Source of the DNA: Brevibacterium sp. W7.2
Lineage (GTDB): Bacteria > Actinomycetota > Actinomycetes > Actinomycetales > Brevibacteriaceae
Length of the DNA stretch: 64,000 nt
Direction of reading: 5' to 3'
Assembly (NCBI RefSeq): GCF_018137945.1
Contig: NZ_CP073089.1
Location: forward strand, 186,001-250,000
Shown piece by piece: positions 25,443-32,767 of the stretch. The notes below the pieces were generated by a model. The model was given only the letters and a program-made list of their open reading frames with translations, did no database searches and had not been told where the DNA came from. Each line of letters begins with the position of its first letter. The stretch's first letter is position 1. The translations under genes were made by a program, and so were the position numbers.

Positions 25443-26597
25443 ATGACCTCGAACATTTCAGTGGGATCCGGGACTGCCCACAGTCAGTCAGCGGAGCCTC
25501 GCATGATTCAGATGCTCACCGAGGACGGCAACCGCGTTGCCTCGGGCGAGTACGACGCCTTCGCCGCAGAGCTCACCGATGAGGATCTGCGCGGGTTCTA
25601 CCGGGACATGGTCCTCGTCCGCCGCGTCGACGCGGAGGGCGCAGCCCTGCAGCGCCAGGGTCAGCTGGGACTGTGGGCCCCGATGTTCGGCCAGGAGGCC
25701 GCCCAGATCGGCATGGGCCGCGCCGCCCGCCCCCAGGACTTCGTCTTCCCCACCTACCGTGAGCACGGCCTCGCGTACACCCGCGGCGTCGAACCCGAAA
25801 CGCTGCTCGGCATCTTCCGCGGCCAGAACCACGGTGGCTGGGACCCGCAGGAGCACCGCTTCCACACGTACACGATCGTCATCGGCTCGCAGACCCTCCA
25901 CGCCGCCGGCTACGCCATGGGCGTGTCGATGGACGGCGACGTCGGCACCGGTGACCTCGAAGGCGACACGGTCGCCATCGCCTGCTTCGGCGACGGTGCG
26001 ACCTCGCAGGGCGACGTCTCGGAGGCGCTGACCTTCGCCGGCGCCTTCCACGCCCCCGTGCTCTTCTTCTGCCAGAACAACCAGTGGGCGATCTCCGAGC
26101 CGACGAACGTTCAGACCCCGGCCCCGCTCTACAAGCGCGGCGAGGGATTCGGCGTGCCCGGCATCCGCGTCGACGGCAACGACATCATCGCGATGTACGC
26201 CGTGGCCCGCGCGAGCCTCGACTCGGTGCGCTCCGGCAACGGCCCGATGCTCATCGAGGCCTACACGTACCGTCGCGGTGCGCACACCACCGCCGACGAC
26301 CCGACGAAGTACCGCGACCGCGCCGAAGAGGAGATCTGGGCCGACCGCGACCCGATCACCCGTCTGCGCGCCTACCTCGAGAAGCACTCGGACACCGATG
26401 AGTCGTTCTTCGCCGAGGTCGACGCCGAGGCGGACACGCTCGCTGCGCGCATCCGCCACAACTGCATGACCATGGAAGACCCCGACGGTGTCGAGATGTT
26501 CGCTCACGTCACCTCCGAACCTCACCCCCTCGTCGATGAGGAACGTGCGGAGTACCTCGCGTACCAGTCCTCATTCGCCGATGCAGGTGAGGCCTGA
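25443..26597 (+). CDS. 2-Oxoacid dehydrogenase E1 alpha subunit (pyruvate or branched-chain)
   Basis: A 384-residue thiamine-diphosphate subunit of an alpha2beta2-type E1. The ThDP motif begins with G183-D-G (GDGATSQGDVSEA) and ends in CQNNQWAIS. LQRQGQLGLWAPMFGQEAAQ and YREHGLAYTRG are typical of the PdhA/BkdA group. I chose ATG 25443 because AAGGAG precedes it; the open frame upstream shows no homology-like sequence. E1beta starts inside its stop codon (TGATG). Actinobacteria normally use the single-chain AceE for pyruvate, so this three-gene set may act on branched-chain 2-oxoacids; the sequence alone does not decide. Confidence 0.93.
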   Translation: MTSNISVGSGTAHSQSAEPRMIQMLTEDGNRVASGEYDAFAAELTDEDLRGFYRDMVLVRRVDAEGAALQRQGQLGLWAPMFGQEAAQIGMGRAARPQDFVFPTYREHGLAYTRGVEPETLLGIFRGQNHGGWDPQEHRFHTYTIVIGSQTLHAAGYAMGVSMDGDVGTGDLEGDTVAIACFGDGATSQGDVSEALTFAGAFHAPVLFFCQNNQWAISEPTNVQTPAPLYKRGEGFGVPGIRVDGNDIIAMYAVARASLDSVRSGNGPMLIEAYTYRRGAHTTADDPTKYRDRAEEEIWADRDPITRLRAYLEKHSDTDESFFAEVDAEADTLAARIRHNCMTMEDPDGVEMFAHVTSEPHPLVDEERAEYLAYQSSFADAGEA

Positions 26598-27571
26598 TGG
26601 AGAAACTTCCGCTTTCCAAGGCGATCACAGCCGGTCTGCGCAAGGCCATGGAGGACGACCCGAAGGTCGTCCTCATTGGTGAGGACATCGGCAAGCTCGG
26701 CGGTGTCTTCCGCGTCACCGAGGGCCTGCAGAAGGACTTCGGGCCGCAGCGCGTCATCGATGCGCCGCTCGCCGAATCCGGCATCGTCGGCACCTCGATC
26801 GGCATGGCGATCCGCGGCTACCGGCCCGTCGTCGAGATCCAGTTCGACGCGTTCATCTTCCCCGCCTACGACCAGATCGTCACCCAGGTCGCCAAGCTCT
26901 ACAACCGCACCCTGGGCAGCGAGCGCATCCCGATGGTCATCCGCGTGCCCTACGGCGGCGGCATCGGCTCTCCCGAGCACCACTCGGAGAGCCCCGAGAC
27001 CGTCTTCGCCCACCATGCGGGACTCAAGCTCATCAGCCCGTCGAACGCCAACGACGCGTACTGGATGATCCAGGAGGCGATCCGCAGCGACGACCCGGTG
27101 ATGTTCTTCGAACCCAAGCGCCGGTACTGGCAGCGCGGGGACGTCGACACCTCGGCGAAGGACCTCGGCATGCACGACGCCCGCGTCGTGTCCGAGGGCA
27201 CCGACGTCACCCTCGTGGCCTACGGGCCGCTCGTGCCCACCGCGGCCGATGTCGTCGCGGCCGCCGCCGAGGAGGGCAAGAGCGTCGAGCTCATCGACCT
27301 CCGCAGCCTCAACCCGATCGACTTCACGACGATCGAGAAGTCCGTCCAGAAGACAGGCCGACTCGTCGTCGCCCACGAGGCGCCGACGTTCCTCGGCCTC
27401 GGGTCGGAGATCGCCGCCCGCATCTCCGAGCGCTGCTTCTTCAACCTCGAAGCCCCGGTCATCCGCGTCGGCGGCTACCACACGCCGTACCCCGGCTCGC
27501 GGATGGAAGAGCACTACCTGCCCGATCTCGATCGCATCTTCGACGGTGTCGACCGGGCCCTGTCCTACTGA
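26597..27571 (+). CDS. 2-Oxoacid dehydrogenase E1 beta subunit
   Basis: A 324-residue transketolase-like beta subunit. The N-terminal pyrimidine-binding part has VVLIGEDIGKLGGVFRVT and ESGIVGTSIGMAIRG, with the conserved region HSESPETVFAHHAGLKLISPS; the C-terminal transketolase domain covers about 195-320 (VVAHEAPTFLGLG, RVGGYHTPYP). Its start overlaps the E1alpha stop by one base, so equimolar synthesis with the alpha subunit is likely. It completes the active site of E1, which decarboxylates the 2-oxoacid and acylates the E2 lipoyl group. No E3 gene is in the window. Confidence 0.94.
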   Translation: MEKLPLSKAITAGLRKAMEDDPKVVLIGEDIGKLGGVFRVTEGLQKDFGPQRVIDAPLAESGIVGTSIGMAIRGYRPVVEIQFDAFIFPAYDQIVTQVAKLYNRTLGSERIPMVIRVPYGGGIGSPEHHSESPETVFAHHAGLKLISPSNANDAYWMIQEAIRSDDPVMFFEPKRRYWQRGDVDTSAKDLGMHDARVVSEGTDVTLVAYGPLVPTAADVVAAAAEEGKSVELIDLRSLNPIDFTTIEKSVQKTGRLVVAHEAPTFLGLGSEIAARISERCFFNLEAPVIRVGGYHTPYPGSRMEEHYLPDLDRIFDGVDRALSY

Positions 27572-27586
27572 CGAAAGGAAGCAAGA

Positions 27587-29020
27587 ATGGCGTTCGAATT
27601 CCCTCTTCCCGACGTCGGCGAAGGCCTCACCGAGGCGGACATCGTGTCCTGGAAGGTGGCACCCGGCGACGAGGTGACGGTCAACCAGATCCTCGTCGAG
27701 ATCGAGACCGCGAAGTCCCTCGTCGAACTCCCGAGCCCGCAGGCCGGGACCGTCGGCGCCCTCCTCGTCGAGGAGGGGCAGACCGTCGAGGTCGGGACCC
27801 CGATCATCCGCTTCGGAGGTGCCGAAGACGCCGGCGCGGGCGCGGAGACGATGAGCGCACCGCACGCCGAGGCGACCGCCCCGGACTCTGACGGTGCTGT
27901 AACCAGCGACGACGAAGGCGGTGCCACCCTCGTCGGGTACGGCGCCAAGGCCGCCTCATCGAAGCGCCGTCCGCGCAAGGGCGGGTCGGTCGCCCCGTCG
28001 CAGTCGAGTGCCGCGGAGACCTCGGGCACGGCACAGTCTTCCGCTCCCGCCGCGCCTGCGCCCGCGCAGCCTGAAGCCGGGCCGGCCGCGTCCGATGGTG
28101 CGGCTGCGTCGGCCGAGACCGCCTCGGCGGGCAAGCCGCTGGCCAAGCCGCCGGTGCGCAAGCTCGCGAAGGACCTCGGCATCGACCTCGCATCGGTGAC
28201 GCCGACCGGATCCCGCGGTGAGGTCACGCGCGCCGATGTGCAGGCTGCGGCCGACGGCACCGCGGCACCTGCTGCGACTGGGGCGACCGCGGCTGGGCCG
28301 ACCGCCTCGGCGAGTGTCGACGCGGACGCCCTCGAGGAGCGGATCCCGTTCAAGGGCGTTGTGAAGATGATGGCCAAGGCGATGGTCGACTCGGCGTTCA
28401 CGATGCCGCACGTCACCGAGTTCCTCGACGTCGACGTCACCGAGACGATGGCGTTCGTCCGTCGTCTCAAGGCGTCGAAGGTCCTCGGGGAGGATGTGCG
28501 GGTGTCTCCGCTGCTCATCGTCGCGAAGGCGGTGGCCTGGGCGGTTGCGCGGAACCCGCGGATCAACTCGACACTCGACGGCGATGACATCGTCGTCAAG
28601 AAGTACGTCAACCTCGGGATCGCTGCGGCCACGCCGCGCGGACTCATCGTGCCGAACATCAAGAACGCGCACACGATGGGCCTCACGCAGCTGGCGCAGG
28701 AGATGCAGGAGCTCACGGCCCTGGCTCGCTCGGGCAAGACTCCGCCTGCTGACCAGGCAGGAGGTACGATCACCATCACGAACGTCGGCGTCTTCGGCGT
28801 CGATGCCGGAACGCCGATCATCAACCCCGGCGAAGCCGCGATCCTCGCCTTTGGGCAGGTGCGGAAGAAGCCGTGGGTCGTCGACGACGAGATCGTGCCG
28901 CGTGAGATCACGACTCTGTCCGTGAGCGCCGACCACCGTGTCGTCGACGGCGAGATCATCTCGAAGTTCCTCGCCGACGTCGGCCGCGGCCTTGAGGATC
29001 CGAGCGTCCTCCTGGCCTGA
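27587..29020 (+). CDS. Dihydrolipoamide acyltransferase E2
   Basis: A 477-residue E2 core. One lipoyl domain (residues about 2-78) has the lipoylated Lys43 in [11 protein letters not shown] peripheral subunit-binding domain (about 186-222) has [19 protein letters not shown]. The catalytic domain (about 245-477) ends with SADHRVVDG, with His450 and Asp454 as acyltransfer residues. The linkers are long, Ala/Thr/Ser-rich, and hold two CCGCCTCGGCG motifs (near 28120 and 28304). It lies 15 bp after E1beta and ends the operon, with a strong hairpin 14 bp past the stop. Substrate choice follows E1 and is left open. Confidence 0.94.
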   Translation: MAFEFPLPDVGEGLTEADIVSWKVAPGDEVTVNQILVEIETAKSLVELPSPQAGTVGALLVEEGQTVEVGTPIIRFGGAEDAGAGAETMSAPHAEATAPDSDGAVTSDDEGGATLVGYGAKAASSKRRPRKGGSVAPSQSSAAETSGTAQSSAPAAPAPAQPEAGPAASDGAAASAETASAGKPLAKPPVRKLAKDLGIDLASVTPTGSRGEVTRADVQAAADGTAAPAATGATAAGPTASASVDADALEERIPFKGVVKMMAKAMVDSAFTMPHVTEFLDVDVTETMAFVRRLKASKVLGEDVRVSPLLIVAKAVAWAVARNPRINSTLDGDDIVVKKYVNLGIAAATPRGLIVPNIKNAHTMGLTQLAQEMQELTALARSGKTPPADQAGGTITITNVGVFGVDAGTPIINPGEAAILAFGQVRKKPWVVDDEIVPREITTLSVSADHRVVDGEIISKFLADVGRGLEDPSVLLA

Positions 29021-29033
29021 GGGCGATGCTGGA

Positions 29034-29069
29034 GCCGCCTATCACCCCGCGCGCGAGGTGATGGGCGGC
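29034..29069 (+). terminator. Hairpin terminator after E2
   Basis: A 13-bp stem, GCCGCCTATCACC (29034-29046) with GGTGATGGGCGGC (29057-29069), one G-T pair, 10-base loop. It starts 14 bp after the E2 stop codon. Confidence 0.7.
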
Positions 29070-29082
29070 TTCGCTCGCCTGG

Positions 29083-29590
29083 TGGAGGCGGCCTCCGCCG
29101 ACCACTACCCTCAGCTCCACAGACACCTCGTGGACGCGACGGATGTGGAGCTCAGCGGAGGGCGTGCGAAGCCACGGGTTGTGTTTGCCGCTCAGCGGAG
29201 GGCGAGCCGTTCCGGGTTGCCGGCTTCGCGGCAGGTGCGTCGCTGAATGCCGGGGGCTGATGATTCTGGCACCTGGGGGAGGCGGACTCTGCCGACCACT
29301 ACCCTGAGCTCCACAGACCCCTCGTGGACGCGACGGTTGCGGAGCTCAGCGTAGTGCGCGCGAAGCCACGGGTAGTGTTTGCCGCTCAGCGGAGGGCGAG
29401 CGAAGCCACGGGTTGTGTTTGCCGCTCAGCGGAGGGCGTGCGAAGCCACGGGTTGTCATTGCCGCGCAGCGTAGGACGTCTTGCTGCGGGTAGTCTGTGA
29501 TGCTCCGCGTAGGGCGTGCCGTTCCACGAAGGACGTGGCCCTCTCCCCGGGCCGTGACGCTCCGCGGAGGGCGCGCCGCTGCGGGTTGTC
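29083..29590. repeat. Intergenic array of 40-bp tandem repeats inside a 194-bp duplication
   Basis: Near-identical 40-bp units lie at 29150-29189, 29344-29383, 29384-29423 and 29424-29463, all starting GCTCAGCG(G/T)AG and containing GCGAAGCCACGGGT(T/A)GT. A truncated unit begins at 29190 and decayed units continue from 29464 to about 29580. A larger block beginning with GCCGACCACTACCCT near 29098 recurs at 29292, so about 194 bp including the first unit was duplicated. The junction CCGCTCAGCGG is a near-palindrome. Frames open through the array (minus strand to 29386) reflect the repeat, not a gene. Function unknown; copy number probably varies. Confidence 0.9.
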
Positions 29591-29621
29591 CGTGCCGCTG
29601 TGCACGAGACGTGCCGTGGTG

Positions 29622-30752
29622 TCAGCTGTCGAGGTAGGCGCTGTTGTCCTCGGAGTACTCGCCGTCCTTGACGAGTCGCTTGGCGAGGCAGTGGTCGCGG
29701 TCGAGACCCCACGAACGGCACTTGTCGAGCGCCGGCTTCGCATCGCTGTAGCCGGTGTCGACGACCGTCACCCAGTAGTCGCCGGACTTGTAGGCACTCC
29801 AGTCGCCGCTGTAGATGAGGATCGACCCGGGATACTTCACCTGGTTCGCTTTGAACTCGTCGAGGATGTCCTGCGCCGACCACGTCTTGCCGTCGGCCTC
29901 GAGCCCGACCTTCTTCGCGCTCACCTGGGTGACCCACTGGCCTTCGAGGCCCGCGGCCGCCTCGGTGCCCGACTTCACGAAGCCGTCGAGCTCCTCCTCC
30001 GGCGTCCCGGTGGGCTGGACGAGTTCGTCCGAGGGCGTCGGCGCTGCCGAGGCCGATTCCTCTCCGCCGACGTCGACGGGCACTGTGCCGGATTCGGGGG
30101 CGAGCCAGCGCGCTCCGAAATAGCCGAGGAGCGCGAGAACCGCGAGGATCGCGGCGATGACGATGACGACCTTCGTAACCGATCCCTTGCGCGGGCCGGA
30201 GTCGGAGACGGCCTGGCCGATGCCCGAATTCGGACCCCCCGGGCCGTAACCCCCGGAACTATAACCCCCGGGACCGTAGCCTCCAGGACCATAACCACCA
30301 GGCCCGTATCCGGCCGCACCCGAACCGGACGCCCCAGAACCGGCAGCACTCGAACCGCCCGCCCCGGAAACGCCAGGCCCGAATGTCCCTGCCCCGCCCG
30401 AGTCAGAGCCGACACCGGCCCCCTGAGAGGGCGCACCCGAGTGCCGGGCATAGCCGGCGGCATGGCCGGCTGAACGAGCACGGGTACCGCTGCCGGCGGC
30501 ATTGACATGGTCCTGGAACGGCGAGCTGCCCGCGGGGGCGAAGACGTTGGCCGAACGGGTTCGCGATAGGGGAAGGTCGCCGGTGTGACGTTCGATGTAT
30601 TCGTAGTAGGTCGAACCGTCGAACTCGGCATCGGCTGAGTGGGCATCCGCTCCCTGCGACCCGGGCTGCGGGCTCCGGCCGGATCGATCGGACGAATCCC
30701 AGTCATCACTGGTCGCGGGACGGATGCGCGGCCTCGGTGGAACGTCGCTCAT
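29622..30752 (-). CDS. Single-pass membrane protein with GPGGY repeats and kinase-type extracellular domain
   Basis: A 376-residue protein with a long disordered cytoplasmic part (residues about 1-190) that includes YGPGG repeats at about 145-172, one membrane helix (about 192-215, VVIVIAAILAVLALLGYF) and an extracellular domain of about 110 residues. That last domain, with YWVTVVDTGY and two cysteines in KCRSWGLDRDHCLAKRL, resembles the C-terminal extracellular domain seen on some actinobacterial Ser/Thr kinases, but no kinase domain is present. It could bind wall-derived ligands; this is inference. It lies alone on the minus strand, ending beside the 40-bp repeat array. Its start region faces the 713-bp spacer before rpmB. 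Confidence 0.75.
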   Translation of the reverse strand: MSDVPPRPRIRPATSDDWDSSDRSGRSPQPGSQGADAHSADAEFDGSTYYEYIERHTGDLPLSRTRSANVFAPAGSSPFQDHVNAAGSGTRARSAGHAAGYARHSGAPSQGAGVGSDSGGAGTFGPGVSGAGGSSAAGSGASGSGAAGYGPGGYGPGGYGPGGYSSGGYGPGGPNSGIGQAVSDSGPRKGSVTKVVIVIAAILAVLALLGYFGARWLAPESGTVPVDVGGEESASAAPTPSDELVQPTGTPEEELDGFVKSGTEAAAGLEGQWVTQVSAKKVGLEADGKTWSAQDILDEFKANQVKYPGSILIYSGDWSAYKSGDYWVTVVDTGYSDAKPALDKCRSWGLDRDHCLAKRLVKDGEYSEDNSAYLDS

Positions 30753-31465
30753 CTGTCCTCCAGAGTGCCAGATGTGGTGGCAATCATCTTCTTACCTTGG
30801 CACGAGTTCGGTGGACCTTCAACACGGTCGCGGCGCTCTGGCATGCCCTTCCTCGCCGAGGCGGTCGGACCCTGAGAACGGCGCCGAGACGCCCGTCGGC
30901 GGCCCCCTGACGACGGCGAACACCCATGCGACCACGGCAGGGAGCGCGGGATCCGCGCGAACTCGGGCGACGTGGGTGCGCAGCGGTCGCCACCATGCGG
31001 CAACGGTCGTTGATCCGATCTGCCCGCCGCCTCGGCGCGAGCCCCGCGAATCCGGGGAGCGTGTGAATTTGCTCTGAAGGCCGGATCGTCTCTAAACTAG
31101 ATGTCTGTTGTGTCGTAACGGGCCCGTCCTCGACGGATCTGCTATGACCGACATGGTGCTCACCCACCGCTGCACTCCAGCTTCGGCCATCTCTCACAGG
31201 CTACGGCTTCAGCGCTGGTGAGACATCTCGCCCGAACGGGCAAGCCTGTTTCGGCGTACACAATTTCCATTGCGAACGCCGCGTGCTTGCGACTCGGACC
31301 CACCGGAACGTCCCTCGACGTCCCTGCCCGGGCCCGCGTGAGCACAGCAGCATCGCGAGAATTTGTTGATGTCTTCCGACATCGGCGCAAGCGAGTTAAG
31401 GACCGTCGACCGGTTCAGCTCGGGCTTGTTTCGAGAGTCGGTAACTTGTGAACTGGAGGAGAGTC
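30753..31465 (+). promoter_or_regulatory. 713-bp spacer upstream of rpmB with a candidate promoter
   Basis: No gene is supported. A sigma-70-like promoter can be read at 31069-31098 (TTGCTC, 18-bp spacer, TAAACT), which would give a leader of about 360 bases for the ribosomal protein operon. Two GCCGAGGCG motifs lie near 30853 and 31027. I looked for a Zur-type A/T-rich palindrome in the last 170 bp and did not see one. A short hairpin GCCCG-AA-CGGGC lies near 31231-31242. The remaining sequence shows no tRNA or known riboswitch. Confidence 0.45.
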
Positions 31466-31702
31466 ATGGCAGCAACCTGCCAAGTCACCGGGGCCGTTCC
31501 CGGTTTCGGACACAATGTGTCCCACTCGAAGCGCCGCACCAAGCGCCGCTTCAACCCGAACATTCAGACGAAGCGCTACTACGTTCCGTCGCTGCGTCGC
31601 AACGTCACCCTCAACGTGTCCGCCAAGGGCATCAAGGTCATCGACGTGCGCGGCATCGACTCCGTGGTCGCCGAACTCATTGCCAAGGGAGTGAAGCTCT
31701 GA
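31466..31702 (+). CDS. rpmB: 50S ribosomal protein L28, zinc-ligand-free type
   Basis: A 78-residue L28 with the family core [23 protein letters not shown] chose ATG 31466, preceded by GGAGGAG; an in-frame upstream GTG at 31448 precedes that ribosome-binding site. Only one cysteine (Cys5) remains of the zinc-ribbon ligands, so this is a C-minus form. The stop overlaps the rpmG start (TGATG), and rpsN follows; rpmB-rpmG-rpsN clusters of C-minus paralogues are known in actinobacteria, often under Zur. Whether this is the only L28 of the cell cannot be seen here. Confidence 0.96.
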   Translation: MAATCQVTGAVPGFGHNVSHSKRRTKRRFNPNIQTKRYYVPSLRRNVTLNVSAKGIKVIDVRGIDSVVAELIAKGVKL

Positions 31703-31869
31703 TGGCGAAGGCACAAGACGTTCGTCCGATCATCAAGCTCAAGTCGACCGCCGGCACCGGGTACACCTACGTGACCCGCAAGAACCGCCGCAACAACCCG
31801 GACCGCATCGTGCTCAAGAAGTACGATCCCGTCGTCCGCAAGCACGTCGATTTCCGAGAGGAGCGCTGA
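31702..31869 (+). CDS. rpmG: 50S ribosomal protein L33, zinc-ligand-free type
   Basis: A 55-residue L33: [20 protein letters not shown] and [16 protein letters not shown] are family sequence, and the protein has no cysteine, so the usual CxxC...CxxC zinc site is absent. The ATG at 31702 overlaps the rpmB stop by one base and lies in a much longer open frame (to 31363), whose upstream part is noncoding. rpsN starts six bases after the stop. It belongs to the large subunit near the E site. The C-minus form suggests it works without zinc. Confidence 0.96.
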   Translation: MAKAQDVRPIIKLKSTAGTGYTYVTRKNRRNNPDRIVLKKYDPVVRKHVDFREER

Positions 31870-31875
31870 GCGCAC

Positions 31876-32181
31876 ATGGCCAAGAAGTCCAAGATCGCCC
31901 GCGACAAGCAGCGTCGCGTCATCGTCGAACGCTACGCAGAGCGCCGCGCGGCCCTCAAGCGTCAGCTCACCCACCCCGACAGCACCGACGAGCAGCGTGA
32001 AGAAGCACGCCTCGGCCTGCAGAAGCTTCCTCGCGATGCCTCGCCAGTGCGCGTGCGCAATCGTGACCAGGTTGACGGCCGCCCCCGCGGCTACCTGCGC
32101 AAGTTCGGACTCTCCCGTGTCCGCTTCCGCGAAATGGCACACGACGGCGAGTTGCCGGGCATCACGAAGTCCAGCTGGTAA
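31876..32181 (+). CDS. rpsN: 30S ribosomal protein S14, long zinc-free form
   Basis: A 101-residue S14 of the long type without the zinc-binding CxxC motifs (no cysteine). The C-terminal [20 protein letters not shown] is the conserved core. The gene order rpmB-rpmG-rpsN with 6-bp or overlapping spacing matches clusters of zinc-independent ribosomal proteins in Corynebacterium and Streptomyces (known). rpsR, sometimes next in such clusters, is absent; an HU gene follows 69 bp later instead. Confidence 0.96.
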   Translation: MAKKSKIARDKQRRVIVERYAERRAALKRQLTHPDSTDEQREEARLGLQKLPRDASPVRVRNRDQVDGRPRGYLRKFGLSRVRFREMAHDGELPGITKSSW

Positions 32182-32250
32182 TCTCGAGGAAGTTCGTTAT
32201 CGGAAAAACGGACCGGTAACCGACCGACTTGTCCTAAGGAGGACACTTTT

Positions 32251-32538
32251 ATGGCTAAGAACCGCAGTGAGCTCGTTGCAGAAGTTGCCGAGAAGTCCGG
32301 CCTGACCCAGAAGCAGGTCTCGGATGTTCTCGACGGAGTCTTCGATGTCTTCTCCGACGTCGTCGACAAGGGCGAGAAGCTCACCATCCCGGGCTGGCTC
32401 TCCGTCGAGCGCACCGAGCGTGCCGCTCGCAAGGGCCGCAACCCGCAGACCGGTGAAGAGATCCAGATCAAGGCCGGCTACTCCGTCAAGCTGTCCGCTG
32501 GTTCGAAGCTCAAGGCTGCCGCCGGCGCCCCGAAGTGA
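32251..32538 (+). CDS. hup: HU-family nucleoid protein
   Basis: A 95-residue histone-like HU protein that bends and compacts DNA as a dimer. The N-terminal MAKNRSELVAEVAEKSGLTQ helices, the core GWLSVERTERAARKGRNPQTGE and the DNA-binding arm are all present. It lacks the Lys/Ala-rich tail of mycobacterial HupB, so it is the short form. The ribosome-binding site AAGGAGG is strong and a long-stem terminator follows 19 bp after the stop. It is downstream of rpsN with a 69-bp spacer; co-transcription is possible. Confidence 0.96.
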   Translation: MAKNRSELVAEVAEKSGLTQKQVSDVLDGVFDVFSDVVDKGEKLTIPGWLSVERTERAARKGRNPQTGEEIQIKAGYSVKLSAGSKLKAAAGAPK

Positions 32539-32557
32539 CCTTCGCGCTTCACGCGCA

Positions 32558-32590
32558 CGAAGACCCGGATCGATCATCGGTCCGGGTCTT
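32558..32590 (+). terminator. Terminator after hup
   Basis: Perfect 11-bp stem GAAGACCCGGA (32558-32568) with TCCGGGTCTTC (32580-32590); the 11-base loop can pair further (CGAT/ATCG). TGCT follows rather than a T-tract. A GCCGAGGCGG motif lies about 20 bp beyond it. Confidence 0.85.
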
Positions 32591-32767
32591 CTGCTGTCCG
32601 GGCTGAGGCATCCCTCGCCGAGGCGGGGCACCGTGTCCGTGCACGCCGGGTGCCGCTGAGCGCGGATTCCCAGGGAGATCTGCGCCACCTCGGCGGGTGC
32701 GAATTGGCAGGGGCGAACCCCGGGACGATATCCTTGAGGCTATGGATTCAGCGGCGGGCAGGCACCA

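Noticed and set aside
29150..29463. CRISPR array
   Set aside because: The 40-bp units are contiguous with no unique spacers and there are no cas genes.
29386..29937. 183-residue open frame on the minus strand through the repeat array
   Set aside because: It is the repeat array read in one frame plus an antisense shadow of the membrane-protein gene; no ribosome-binding site or family sequence.
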